A DNA stretch of 54,693 nucleotides. Origin: Candidatus Aegiribacteria sp. (GTDB taxonomy: Bacteria > Fermentibacterota > Fermentibacteria > Fermentibacterales > JCC-6). Every line of letters begins with the position of its first letter. Position 1 is the first letter of the stretch. Both the position numbers and the translations under genes were made by a program. Below, piece by piece: positions 34,478 through 42,870 of this stretch. The notes beneath the pieces were generated by a model. The model was not told the origin of the DNA, searched no databases, and saw only the letters and a list, made by a program, of their open reading frames with translations. Where the stretch lies: the NCBI GenBank assembly GCA_030594645.1, contig JAUVEU010000013.1:1-54693 (forward strand). The letters run 5' to 3'.

Positions 34478-34975
34478 ATGAAAGTAATAGTCAGTTCACT
34501 GGGGGAGAATCTTGATTCAAAGATAAGTCCCATTTTTGGAAGAGCTCAATGGTTTATTCTTGTTGACACGGATGACATGTCACACGAATCCTTTGAAAAT
34601 CCTTCTACCAGCCAGAGCAGCGGAGCAGGTATAATGGCAGCTCAGTTCGTTCTTAAGAAAGACCCTGCTTCTGTTCTGAGTGCAAACATAGGTCCAAATG
34701 CGTTTGAGGTGCTGCAGGCCGGTTCGATATCATGCTACATCGCAGAGAACGGGACTGTGAGGGAAGCTGTAGATTCATTCATAAACGACAAACTCAGGAA
34801 AATGGGATCAGCTACGGCAAACAACCATACTGGTATAGCTGGTAATTCTGAAGTCAGTTCAGAAGGAACCAGCGGAAACGTTGAGGAGCTTGAGATGCTT
34901 ACAGAAAAACTTCGCGATCTCAGAGCACAGGTTGCGGACATTCTTGAACAACTCGACACTATCAGTGAGGGATAG
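34478..34975 (+). CDS. NifX/NafY-type dinitrogenase cofactor-binding-domain protein, copy 1
   Basis: Domain of the dinitrogenase iron-molybdenum cofactor family (about residues 1-105): VIVSSLGENLDSKISPIFGRAQWFILVDTD, a SSGAGIMAAQFVLKKDPASVLSANIGPNAFEVLQAG stretch and IAENGTVREAVDSFI. These ribonuclease-H-like folds bind FeMo-co precursors or FeS clusters in nitrogenase assembly, but here no nif structural genes are near. A Ser/Gly linker leads to a C-terminal heptad coil (EELEMLTEKLRDLRAQVADILEQL) shared with the next gene. It may carry or deliver an iron-sulfur or other metal cluster. Confidence 0.85.
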   Translation: MKVIVSSLGENLDSKISPIFGRAQWFILVDTDDMSHESFENPSTSQSSGAGIMAAQFVLKKDPASVLSANIGPNAFEVLQAGSISCYIAENGTVREAVDSFINDKLRKMGSATANNHTGIAGNSEVSSEGTSGNVEELEMLTEKLRDLRAQVADILEQLDTISEG

Positions 34976-34979
34976 CCCT

Positions 34980-35456
34980 ATGAGAATTGTAGTATCATCG
35001 GACAGCGATCAAGCTCTTGACAGCTCTGTAAGTCATCATTTTGGAAGATGCCCTTACTTCACGGTTATCAATATCGAAAATAGTGAAATACTGAATACTG
35101 AAGTGGTTGAAAATCCTTTTTTCTCCTCTCATTCTCCCGGACAGGTTCCAGATTTCATAAACAGCCTTGGAGCTGACGTAATGATCTCTGGAGGAATGGG
35201 AGGCCGCGCAATCAGCATTTTCAGCAACTATGGTATTAAATGCTCAACAGGCGCGTCAGGCTTTGTAAAGAAAGCTGTAACGCAGTTTCTCTCGGGTTAT
35301 CTTTCTGATGCCGCACCATGCAGGGAAAGCGTAGAACACGGTCATGGTACTTCTGAATATGAGAAAGAACCTGTTGACCGACTAAAAGAGGAAGCTGAAG
35401 ATCTGCTTAATAAACTTGATAGTATCATCCCGCCACTTACAGAGAAAGGCAGTTGA
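34980..35456 (+). CDS. NifX/NafY-type dinitrogenase cofactor-binding-domain protein, copy 2
   Basis: Second cofactor-binding-domain paralogue of 158 residues: MRIVVSSDSDQALDSSVSHHFGRCPYF (the HHFGRCPYF metal-site motif is intact, unlike the more drifted SPIFGRAQWF of copy 1), DVMISGGMGGRAISIF and GASGFVKKAVTQFLSGYL. It ends in a Glu/Lys coil (DRLKEEAEDLLNKLDSII). ATG 34980 starts 5 bases after the copy-1 stop. Tandem NifX copies in a MinD/ferredoxin operon suggest partners in the same cluster-handling complex. Confidence 0.85.
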   Translation: MRIVVSSDSDQALDSSVSHHFGRCPYFTVINIENSEILNTEVVENPFFSSHSPGQVPDFINSLGADVMISGGMGGRAISIFSNYGIKCSTGASGFVKKAVTQFLSGYLSDAAPCRESVEHGHGTSEYEKEPVDRLKEEAEDLLNKLDSIIPPLTEKGS

Positions 35457-35469
35457 AAGGAGTTTGACA

Positions 35470-35664
35470 ATGAGCCGAGGTATTGGAAGAGGTCAGAGAA
35501 GAGATGGCATCGGTGGAAGAGGTCGTGGCGGAGGTCCATACGCTGCCGGCCCTGGAGGAAACTGCGTCTGCCCGGCTTGTGGTCATAAGGGTCAACATCA
35601 ACCGGGACAACCATGTAACAAATTAACCTGTCCAAAATGCGGGACAGGAATGACTCGAGAGTAA
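35470..35664 (+). CDS. Small Gly/Arg-rich zinc-ribbon protein
   Basis: Protein of 64 residues: basic Gly-rich N-terminus (SRGIGRGQRRDGIGGRGRGG) and then GPGGNCVCPACGHKGQ...GQPCNKLTCPKCGTGM, two CxxC pairs plus extra Cys. This zinc ribbon or small Fe/S-binding module recurs in MinD/NifX operons of anaerobes; its function is not known. SD AAAGGAG before ATG 35470. It is immediately followed by the first MinD gene. Confidence 0.8.
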   Translation: MSRGIGRGQRRDGIGGRGRGGGPYAAGPGGNCVCPACGHKGQHQPGQPCNKLTCPKCGTGMTRE

Positions 35665-35672
35665 GTTACGGA

Positions 35673-36539
35673 ATGGTTATAGCAGTAGCAAGCGGCAAAG
35701 GTGGTACGGGCAAGACCATGGTAGCAGTCAGTCTTGCCCTCGCTGCTTCCGAAGAGGAAACCGGTATTCGTCCCCTTCTCCTCGATTGCGATGTTGAAGA
35801 ACCTAATGCCGGTCTCTTTCTTGATCCCGATTACACTTTCAAAAGAGAGACCGGTGTCCTGGTTCCGGAGGTTGATGAAGACAAATGCACATACTGTGGA
35901 CGATGCGCTGAAGTCTGCGTCTGGAACGCCATCGCTGTTGCGGGCAGTAAAACACTCGTGTTCCGGGATATGTGTCATGGCTGTGCCAGCTGTATGCTTG
36001 TTTGTCCGGAGAATGCAATCAGGGAAATACTGCATGTTACCGGTAAAATAGAGGGGGGAAATACTCCTTCATTGGATTTTGCAAGAGGGGTTATGAATAT
36101 CGGTCAGGCGATGCCGGTTCCGACAATATCCTCTCTGTTAAAAGAATACCTTCATCAGGAGCGGGAAGGTCTTGTTGTAATAGATGCTCCACCGGGGACA
36201 TCCTGTCCTGTCGTAGAAGCCGTCAGCAGAAGTGATTACGTTGTGCTCGTAACAGAGCCAACTCCCTTTGGACTGCATGACCTGAAAGCCGCTGTCGATG
36301 TCGTTGTAAATCAGCTCGATATCCAGGCAGGGGTAATAATCAACAGGGATGGAATCGGTGACATGAAGGTAGAAGAATACTGTAATTCAGAAAATCTCCC
36401 TATCCTTGCCAGAATTCCGATGGATCGGAACATAGCAGAAGTGCTTTCGGAGGGAATCCCCCTGATTCAAGGTTATCCGGAATACAGAATAGTATTCCTG
36501 GATATCCTTAACAGAATTCGAGAAGAGATTTCATTATGA
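35673..36539 (+). CDS. MinD/ParA-type P-loop ATPase with inserted ferredoxin domain, copy 1
   Basis: COG1149-type ATPase. Walker A is deviant P-loop SGKGGTGKTMVAVSLALA; DCDVEEPNAGLFL and VVIDAPPGTSCP are the other nucleotide motifs. Between them is a [4Fe-4S] ferredoxin insert, residues about 70-125: CTYCGRCAEVC and CHGCASCMLVCP. Such proteins couple ATP hydrolysis to iron-sulfur cluster or electron transfer chemistry, but the substrate of the family is unclear. An in-frame ATG at 35637 overlaps the previous gene; I prefer ATG 35673, which starts just before VIAVASGKGG. Stop overlaps the next ATG by 4 bases (ATGA). Confidence 0.85.
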   Translation: MVIAVASGKGGTGKTMVAVSLALAASEEETGIRPLLLDCDVEEPNAGLFLDPDYTFKRETGVLVPEVDEDKCTYCGRCAEVCVWNAIAVAGSKTLVFRDMCHGCASCMLVCPENAIREILHVTGKIEGGNTPSLDFARGVMNIGQAMPVPTISSLLKEYLHQEREGLVVIDAPPGTSCPVVEAVSRSDYVVLVTEPTPFGLHDLKAAVDVVVNQLDIQAGVIINRDGIGDMKVEEYCNSENLPILARIPMDRNIAEVLSEGIPLIQGYPEYRIVFLDILNRIREEISL

Positions 36540-37474
36540 GGCAGATCGTCATACTCAGCGGGAAAGGGGGAACCGGCAAAACTTCTCTGACCGCAGCTCT
36601 TGCACATCTTGCGTTCGATGAGAATGAACTTGTTCTCGCCGACGCGGATGTGGATGCTGCCAACCTGGAGATTCTTCTGAAACCAGAATTAGAAGAGGAG
36701 CATTCATTCAAAGGTGGCTTTAAGGCTGAAATCGATACCAGCATTTGTACCGGCTGCGGAAGATGCTTCGATATATGCAGATATGACGCAGTCATCCCGC
36801 CTTCTTCCAATCAGGAGAAAAGTGACTACAGAATTGACAGAATAAGCTGTGAGGGATGTAACTCCTGCCTTCATCAGTGCCCCGTGAACGCGATCAGCAG
36901 CCAGAGAGCAACAGCGGGAAAATGGTTCAGATCCGGATCTCTGTATGGACCTCTTTTTCATGCGGAAATGAAAGCCGGAGAAGAGAATTCCGGAAAGCTT
37001 GTAACAATTGTTAAGAATGCTGCTGTTGAAGCCTGTGAAAAAGCGGGATGCACTCTTCTCATGGTTGATGGTCCGCCGGGAATCGGCTGTCCGGTTATAG
37101 CGGCATCCGCAGGCGCTGATCTTGCCTTCATTTCAACAGAACCGGGTGTTTCAGCCATTCATGATCTTTCAAGAATTCTCGGGACTGTAAGACACTTCGG
37201 AATAACCCCTGCTGTATGTATTAACAGGAGCGACATAAATTCAACTAAAACTATTGAAATTGAGTCGTTCTGCAGAGCAGAGAATATCATTCTTCTGGGG
37301 AGAATTCCGTACGATGATTCAGTAACCATTGCCATGTCGAAAGGGATACCAGTAACTGCATATGATCCTGAAACTCCCGCTTCAGTAGCTATCAGGGAAA
37401 TCTGGAAAATCCTTTCGGCTCTGCTGCAATCCTCCGCCTTTCCGGAATTGACGGAATTTCAGGGATTGCCTTGA
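36536..37474 (+). CDS. MinD/ParA-type P-loop ATPase with inserted ferredoxin domain, copy 2
   Basis: Paralogue of the previous gene with the same layout: Walker A SGKGGTGKTSLTAALAHLAF, DADVDAANLEILLKPELEEE, then CTGCGRCFDICRYDAV and CEGCNSCLHQCPVNAI (two [4Fe-4S] sites), and VDGPPGIGCPVIAASAGAD. The pair probably forms an ATPase heterodimer, as MinD-like proteins dimerise around the nucleotide. ATG overlaps the upstream stop (ATGA). Last gene of the operon; the following gap of 80 bases leads to the pilin-like pair. Confidence 0.88.
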   Translation: MRQIVILSGKGGTGKTSLTAALAHLAFDENELVLADADVDAANLEILLKPELEEEHSFKGGFKAEIDTSICTGCGRCFDICRYDAVIPPSSNQEKSDYRIDRISCEGCNSCLHQCPVNAISSQRATAGKWFRSGSLYGPLFHAEMKAGEENSGKLVTIVKNAAVEACEKAGCTLLMVDGPPGIGCPVIAASAGADLAFISTEPGVSAIHDLSRILGTVRHFGITPAVCINRSDINSTKTIEIESFCRAENIILLGRIPYDDSVTIAMSKGIPVTAYDPETPASVAIREIWKILSALLQSSAFPELTEFQGLP

Positions 37475-37555
37475 GATTTACTGCAATTATGTTTCAAATA
37501 GTAACTGTTCCAGGTAGCAATCTGTTATTATGAATCGGTTTGAGATGGTGTGATA

Positions 37556-38044
37556 ATGTCTGATATTACAGAATCAAAGAATTGCGAATTTGATACCGCT
37601 GAAAGGGAATATCAGAAGAATAAAACGTTAAGAGAAACTCAACAGAAGAGCTTCAAGGATAATTCAAAAAAGTGGAAATTTATTCTGATGTGTGTTGGAG
37701 TTGTCCTGCTCATTCTGGTTATTATCAATTCACTCAACGAAATACACGAGCTTAACAACCCAGTAAGACCACTTGGTATGCAACTGGAAGACGCAAAACT
37801 CACCATGTTCATGATATCTCTCAAGCTGGAAGAGTACCGGATCACAAATACCTGCTATCCTGATTCTCTTGGTACTGGAATGGATATATACGACGTTGGC
37901 TATATTCTCCATCCTGATGGATCATATATGCTATCCTGCCAGGCGGGCGATTCAACCGTGACTTTCAGATCAACGGAGAATCCTGGTGATCTTGTCAGTG
38001 AGGATTTCCTGAGCGAAGTTGTAAAGGTAGGGGCAGGTGAATAA
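37556..38044 (+). CDS. Single-pass membrane protein, pilin-like partner
   Basis: About 162 residues: polar N-terminus, one membrane helix (KFILMCVGVVLLILVIINSL, about 45-65) and a periplasmic domain with QLEDAKLTMFMISLKLEEYRITNTCYPDSL and a Cys pair in NTCYPD...LSCQAG. The sheet region (YILHPDGSYMLSCQ) resembles the C-terminal part of GspG-type pseudopilins, but the prepilin cleavage site is absent. It overlaps the following pilin gene by 8 bases, suggesting a shared assembly. ATG 37556 is preferred to GTG 37550. Confidence 0.6.
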   Translation: MSDITESKNCEFDTAEREYQKNKTLRETQQKSFKDNSKKWKFILMCVGVVLLILVIINSLNEIHELNNPVRPLGMQLEDAKLTMFMISLKLEEYRITNTCYPDSLGTGMDIYDVGYILHPDGSYMLSCQAGDSTVTFRSTENPGDLVSEDFLSEVVKVGAGE

Positions 38045-38510
38045 AAAAAGGGGCTTTACTCTAGTTGAGTTGATGACAGTCATTATCATTATCGGAATAC
38101 TTGCGGCCATAGCGGTTCCAAAATTCATGGGAATGAAACTGAATGCACATGCTGCAAGAATAATCAGTGACTATGACATGTTCAGAACCGCTCTTTACAG
38201 ATATTATGCTGTGTCGGGGGAGTTTCCCAGGGATAGATATCCCGGAGGTGCTGTTCCCGAGCTTATTGAATATCTGCCTGACGGTTTCAAATACAACCTC
38301 CGACCTGAGCTGGATGTCAGATATGACTGGGAGAAATGGGTATCCAACGGTAACCCATGGTATCCCTGGACAGGTACTATTCTCGGACTGTCCGTTACTA
38401 CAAAAGACAAAGCTCTTGTCAATGCGATAGATGGATTATACGCCGGCGATTTCCATTATACGCTTGGAAACAATTACACTTTCATAATAGAAGCAGTTCC
38501 TAACAACTGA
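38037..38510 (+). CDS. Type IV prepilin / type II pseudopilin
   Basis: Protein of 157 residues with a textbook prepilin N-terminus: KKRGFTLVELMTVIIIIGILAAIAVPKFMG (cleavage after Gly, Phe1, Glu5, one long hydrophobic helix). The globular part contains DYDMFRTALYRYYAVSGEFPRD, a GspG-like fold, with RYDWEKWVSNGNPWYPW. The start is GTG 38037, within the last codons of the upstream gene (overlap). No secretion ATPase, inner-membrane platform or peptidase genes are in this window, so the machine is encoded elsewhere. Confidence 0.85.
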   Translation: MNKKRGFTLVELMTVIIIIGILAAIAVPKFMGMKLNAHAARIISDYDMFRTALYRYYAVSGEFPRDRYPGGAVPELIEYLPDGFKYNLRPELDVRYDWEKWVSNGNPWYPWTGTILGLSVTTKDKALVNAIDGLYAGDFHYTLGNNYTFIIEAVPNN

Positions 38511-38638
38511 AGCTTTTGTATCGGCATATTTCTTTATCGCTGAGCTTTGCTTAATCTATCACAAATAATAACTGTTGGCGCTGAATATTCAATTTGCATA
38601 TCATTACTAAGTATGTGTAACTACAACTGGAGTTTTAT

Positions 38639-41305
38639 TTGAAAGAACAACAAAGTACTGATCTGGCAGCGGCAAGACTGGCGAAAGCCGTGTCTTCTCA
38701 AGAAAACGCTGAAGAAAGAGTTAAAACTCTTTCAACTTTCATTTCCGGATATGAACCGGACGACATTGGACCTGTTCTCGGTTTGATAATCAATGATTCG
38801 TGCAGACGAATTGAAGCAGGTCTTACTTTCATGTTCCTTATAGACAGAACCCGCCTCTCGAGCTTTTATCCTGACTGGAAATGGCCGATTCTTTTTGACT
38901 GGTTCTCGAAAACATCTCTTGAAACAGCCTGGGATATGTTCGAAAGAATACCATCAGAAACAAGGAAATACGTCTTTGCAAAAATCGCCATGCTGATTGA
39001 GGTTATCTACATTCTCATACTGGATGATCTTCTGGATCCTGATACCGACCTTGACTGTTCAGGCGCTGACATCGCTGTCAGAGTGCTTAAAGGCTCAGAA
39101 CCTGGCAGCAGTACTTTTTCTATCAATCTGAGTTCTTACCCGGTAAATATTCGCAAATTCATGAAGGAGATTCTTTCTGAACTGGATTTTATAGAAAATA
39201 TCCCTGGTCAATGGCAGTTCACATTCAGTAAGGAAATGCTTGAAGATTACTCTATCGGGAATAATCTGATTTCTCACAAGGGTACAGGTCAGATGTCTCA
39301 GGCTCTGGCTCAGAGAAATGCTGAAAATCTGATCAAGCGCCTTGAACTGCTGATGAAGACTTTGCAGATGTTCCCTTCCGGGCACCCTTCAATTGAACCC
39401 TCTACCGAATCCTTTACCAATATCCTTTCAAAGTTTCTCGGAGAAAACGCACAGGTAACCCTGTCAATTATGGGTGATACGGTTATGGTAAATGATTTAC
39501 GAGTAGAGAGAAAAAGCCTGGGGGCTGGCGGATTCATACGATCATTTTCAGATAGAAGTATAAGCAGTATTTCATTCAGTCCGGGAATAACCGGAGATCA
39601 AATACAGACTTTTGCGAAGATATTCAACAGACCTCCCGTTTATATAGCTGAGCATGGTGGAATGGCCAGACTGATTGAGCTCCGCGGACTAGATACAATT
39701 TCAATTAACCGCTTCCACTACGAGCTTATCGCGGAAAAGGGTGATTCTGACAGGACACTTGCACGGAGCGAAGTAACTGTTGAAGATGCAATCTTTTCCG
39801 AACTAATCGACAGGCTGGAAAGGGGAGACAGCATTGATACTCTTCCCGGCAAGAATATCGGTGATGCTCTGAAAGCCGTTCTTGCCGCCGCGAAGGATGA
39901 TAAGGAAGAACAACGGGGTTTGATCGCAAGGTTTATTACCGCACTCGACCCATCTCTACTGGAAAAGGGATTGTTATCAAACATTTACGTTCAACGGGGA
40001 ATGGCATGGAAAGCTATCCGCAAAATCATTGACAGTCTTCTGCGAAGCCTGACTTCACCTGATCCGGACGTTCGTCACAATGCTGTTGGAAAACTCCAGG
40101 ATATGGCTCTTCTTGCTGTTGAGCGCGGAAAGGAGAACTCCTCTTCCCAGATTATAGAGAATATTTCGAGAACGCTGAAACGGGAGCATGATCCTGATGT
40201 GCTTTACAGGGCGGTAATTCTTACTGCTTCACTTATGGAGACTCTTCTTGCCCGCGGAAATATGTCCATCGCACTGAAAGCCGGCAACATCCTTAGCAAT
40301 CTTCAGGCAATGCAATATCCAAGAACGGAACTGGAAGCAGCCAGAAAAAGATCTCTTTCAGAAGCTCAGCGGAGACTTGATACCCTTTCAGCAGCCGAAG
40401 CTCTGGTTCCCAGACTGCTTTCAGATGACCCGAACGTTTCAAAGGAAGCTGCACAGCTCTCCGCAATTCTACCGCCTGATAATCTTGTTTCACAGCTCGT
40501 CAACATATTCAATGAAGACAATAGACGGCTCAGAGCAAAGGCATTCAGAATTCTTCTTTCTATGGGTAAAAGAGGTCTTTCTCCAATTCACAGTAAACTC
40601 AAGGATATTGTTACCGCTTTCAACTCCCAGGTAGATAAAGCATCATTCCATCTCCCTGACTCTGACTGGTACACGGCCCGAAACATGATACAGGTTCTTC
40701 GAGATATCGGGTCGCAGTCAAGTGAAACTGTCCTTGCGGATTTATGCAGAATCCCGGACCAAAGAATAAGGCGGGAATGTCTTCTAGCTCTGATCAAGAG
40801 TTCCAATACTACCGCTGAAAGCCTTGCGCTGCATCTTATTTCGGATGAATCAATGGATGTTGCTATTATCGCTCTGAATATTCTCACAAAGCAGGCTGCT
40901 TTCAATCCTGCCTTCATTCCAAAGATAACTTCCGCCTTTCGCAAGAATAAGCAGATCAGACCGGAGATCATGGAATCTTTAAGCATTCTTGGTAAAAATG
41001 AACTGGTCAGGGACTTCCTTCTGAAATGCATTAATGAAGGTGAATCAGGTCAGCTGTTTGAAGACGCAAACCTCGCTTCGGGGGCTTTCCGAATACTGAA
41101 AAGATATGGCGGAAACAAGGAACTGGCCGTTCTTGAGAATCTGCTTTCCAATGTTGAAGGCGGTTTCTTCAGAAAGAGCAAAATCAATCGACAGCTTCTT
41201 CTGGAACTGAAGGATGTGGTTCTTACGCTGCAACTGTCTTCCGATGTTATCGAGAGCGAAGAGAAGAAACCAGACGACGATGAGATTACTATTCTAGGAA
41301 TTTAA
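38639..41305 (+). CDS. HEAT-repeat scaffold protein
   Basis: Cytoplasmic protein of 888 residues made of alpha-helical repeats. Start is TTG 38639 with GGAG 9 bases upstream; no ATG precedes it in frame. Residues about 230-390 hold a distinctive region (RLELLMKTLQMFPSGHPS, SIMGDTVMVNDLRVE, GGFIRSFSDRSISSISFSPGIT) found in proteins with FHA/response-type signal modules. The second half (about 470-850) is HEAT repeats with the Ser-Pro-Asp-Pro-Asp-Val-Arg pattern (LTSPDPDVRHNAVGKLQDMA, LSDDPNVSKEAAQLSAIL, DNRRLRAKAFRILLSMG). No enzymatic motif. It probably scaffolds a complex; the adjacent pilin genes hint at motility or secretion. Confidence 0.7.
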   Translation: MKEQQSTDLAAARLAKAVSSQENAEERVKTLSTFISGYEPDDIGPVLGLIINDSCRRIEAGLTFMFLIDRTRLSSFYPDWKWPILFDWFSKTSLETAWDMFERIPSETRKYVFAKIAMLIEVIYILILDDLLDPDTDLDCSGADIAVRVLKGSEPGSSTFSINLSSYPVNIRKFMKEILSELDFIENIPGQWQFTFSKEMLEDYSIGNNLISHKGTGQMSQALAQRNAENLIKRLELLMKTLQMFPSGHPSIEPSTESFTNILSKFLGENAQVTLSIMGDTVMVNDLRVERKSLGAGGFIRSFSDRSISSISFSPGITGDQIQTFAKIFNRPPVYIAEHGGMARLIELRGLDTISINRFHYELIAEKGDSDRTLARSEVTVEDAIFSELIDRLERGDSIDTLPGKNIGDALKAVLAAAKDDKEEQRGLIARFITALDPSLLEKGLLSNIYVQRGMAWKAIRKIIDSLLRSLTSPDPDVRHNAVGKLQDMALLAVERGKENSSSQIIENISRTLKREHDPDVLYRAVILTASLMETLLARGNMSIALKAGNILSNLQAMQYPRTELEAARKRSLSEAQRRLDTLSAAEALVPRLLSDDPNVSKEAAQLSAILPPDNLVSQLVNIFNEDNRRLRAKAFRILLSMGKRGLSPIHSKLKDIVTAFNSQVDKASFHLPDSDWYTARNMIQVLRDIGSQSSETVLADLCRIPDQRIRRECLLALIKSSNTTAESLALHLISDESMDVAIIALNILTKQAAFNPAFIPKITSAFRKNKQIRPEIMESLSILGKNELVRDFLLKCINEGESGQLFEDANLASGAFRILKRYGGNKELAVLENLLSNVEGGFFRKSKINRQLLLELKDVVLTLQLSSDVIESEEKKPDDDEITILGI

Positions 41306-41613
41306 TCAGATTCCGGTCCGTACTTTTCAAATGAAGACCGCGAAATCTTGCTGTGTATAGCATCAAATTCTCTCAGGATTAGATGAAAGCCGGTATCATT
41401 CAATTATCAGTAATGACTTGACGGAAGCCTTTATATGTATAATGAATTGAATTAGATGGCACTATGCCTAATAATTCCGTATCAACAGAGGGAGGGTTTC
41501 TCTGAGTTTTATTTCCTTTCAGATGTGCTATACACAAGTGTGCGGAACCGGCTTCCGGTTTTTCGTGAAGGGAGCAGCTGTAATCCGCACTCGCTGAAAG
41601 GAAGGTAAGCATC
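41306..41613. other. Intergenic region with no gene
   Basis: 308 bases between the HEAT gene and the lipoprotein pair. It contains TATAAT at 41438-41443, but the nearest TTGACG (41418-41423) is only 14 bases upstream, so any promoter is imperfect. It also holds a hairpin at 41546-41563 and a AAGGAAGG ribosome site next to ATG 41614. Nothing coding is seen. Confidence 0.5.
41546..41563 (+). terminator. Rho-independent terminator-like hairpin in the leader
   Basis: AACCGG-CTT-CCGGTT stem (6 bp, 3-base loop, 41546-41560) followed by TTT, about 50 bases before the lipoprotein start. It may terminate upstream transcription or attenuate the lipoprotein operon. Confidence 0.4.
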
Positions 41614-42120
41614 ATGAGAAGGCTGACTGACGCCCTGCTCATAGTCATATCATTTTTATTGCTCACGACCGGCTGCGGATCAAGCAGTCAGGAGATAACC
41701 ATTGAGCCATGGGAGCTTCTCCTTGTAAACCTGGAGAACGCCTGGAACAACCGGGACATGGCCCTGCTGGAAAGCTGCTTCAGAAATGACTTCGAGCACC
41801 ATCTGTCATCTGAGGATTGGTTCGACTACAACGGTGACGGTACCATTGATACCTACTGGGGATTGGATATCGAGCTGGACTTCGCTGAGTCGGCTTTCAA
41901 CAACGCCGACTCTATCTTCTTCTCGCTGTCAGGAGGCACTTCTTATACATGGCCCGACGACAGCACCGGTGTGTCAATTGCAATAACCAGAGACATGACC
42001 AGGAATATCTACTATCCGAACGATACCCTGCTGGAATCTGAACAGGTCATGTTCGTATGCAGACCCGACTCAGAGAATGACTGGTACATACAGCACTGGT
42101 TCGATCAGGGGGAATGGTAA
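41614..42120 (+). CDS. Predicted lipoprotein, tandem paralogue 1 (NTF2-like)
   Basis: Lipoprotein signal DALLIVISFLLLTTGCG (lipobox TTGC) and a ~150-residue domain starting WELLLVNLENAWNNRDMALLESCFRNDFEHHL. The pattern of helix, NRDM, LESCFRNDF and the final VFCRPD-like strand (VMFVCRPDSENDWYIQHWFDQ) is typical of SnoaL/NTF2-like domains. Binding or catalytic role unknown. Start ATG with AAGGAAGG. Stop TAA at 42118-42120 overlaps the next ATG (TAATG). Confidence 0.65.
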   Translation: MRRLTDALLIVISFLLLTTGCGSSSQEITIEPWELLLVNLENAWNNRDMALLESCFRNDFEHHLSSEDWFDYNGDGTIDTYWGLDIELDFAESAFNNADSIFFSLSGGTSYTWPDDSTGVSIAITRDMTRNIYYPNDTLLESEQVMFVCRPDSENDWYIQHWFDQGEW

Positions 42121-42731
42121 TGATTAAACTCATGAGAACTGAAAGAAGAAAGTATATTTCCCTGGCTTCTGCAATCTTATCCACTATACTGATTTCGTTA
42201 ACATGCACCAGCAGCGTCCCCACTGATCCGGAGGTTGAATTGCCGGATGGTCCGCCATGGGCAGCCACCGACAGCGCCTGGAAAGTACTCGAGAATCTCC
42301 GATACGCTTACATAACTATGGATATGGAGCTCTATATGAGCTGCTTCAGGGATGATTTCGAATTCTGGCTGCTAACCTCACAGCAGGATACCTGCTGGGG
42401 ATACGATTTCGAGGAGCAGTGTCACCAGAACATGTTCGACTGCGTGGAACTCATCGAGCTGCAGTTCTGGGGTGACACCGAGTACTCCTGGACTGGCGAT
42501 TCGACCGGTCAGTCGCTCGCGCTGGTCAGGCAATTCCTTCTGAAGGTCTATATTGACCTCTATAGTGGTTATTGTGCTGCAGGCGGCTCTCTTTTCATCT
42601 GCAGACCTGACTCAACCGGTGAATGGTACGTCTGGAAGTGGTACGATCAGTCGGATGTCAAGGAGAACATTTCCTGGGGATCGATAAAGAAAGTCTTCGC
42701 AGAGACCGGACGCAATCCTCTATTGCTGTAA
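42120..42731 (+). CDS. Predicted lipoprotein, tandem paralogue 2 (NTF2-like)
   Basis: Second copy of the upstream gene: signal (ISLASAILSTILISLTCTS, lipobox LTCT) and homologous domain WKVLENLRYAYITMDMELYMSCFRDDFEFWLL, ...SYTWPDD/YSWTGDSTG-type centre and LFICRPDSTGEWYVWKWYDQ end. Spacing and motif order match copy 1 throughout, so this is a tandem duplication that has diverged. An added C-terminal basic tail follows the domain. Translationally coupled by TAATG. Confidence 0.6.
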   Translation: MIKLMRTERRKYISLASAILSTILISLTCTSSVPTDPEVELPDGPPWAATDSAWKVLENLRYAYITMDMELYMSCFRDDFEFWLLTSQQDTCWGYDFEEQCHQNMFDCVELIELQFWGDTEYSWTGDSTGQSLALVRQFLLKVYIDLYSGYCAAGGSLFICRPDSTGEWYVWKWYDQSDVKENISWGSIKKVFAETGRNPLLL

Positions 42732-42870
42732 TCGAAAAGGTTAATTCCCTTTCACTGATTATCGGCGCGGAAATCGTACTCGTAGGAATCGCTCCAGCAG
42801 TGGCTTCACTTGTCCGGGAGGAATAGCCCACATAAATCACCCTGGGTGCAATGTTGCTGCAGTAAACAGG

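Noticed and set aside
35637-35672. Earlier ATG for the first ferredoxin-MinD gene
   Set aside because: It overlaps the preceding zinc-ribbon gene and adds a polar stretch with no homology; the ATG at 35673 starts at the P-loop strand.
41418-41443. TTGACG and TATAAT promoter upstream of the lipoprotein pair
   Set aside because: The spacing is 14 bases, too short for a normal sigma-70 promoter; mentioned only as part of the spacer.
42731-42826. Short hydrophobic ORF after the second lipoprotein (ending VASLVREE)
   Set aside because: About 30 residues, no start of its own, no recognisable family; possibly a decayed end, but too little to call.
42841-42860. CACCC-GGGTG palindrome near the end of the repeat propeller gene
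   Set aside because: Five-base arms with a one-base loop are not enough for a terminator call.
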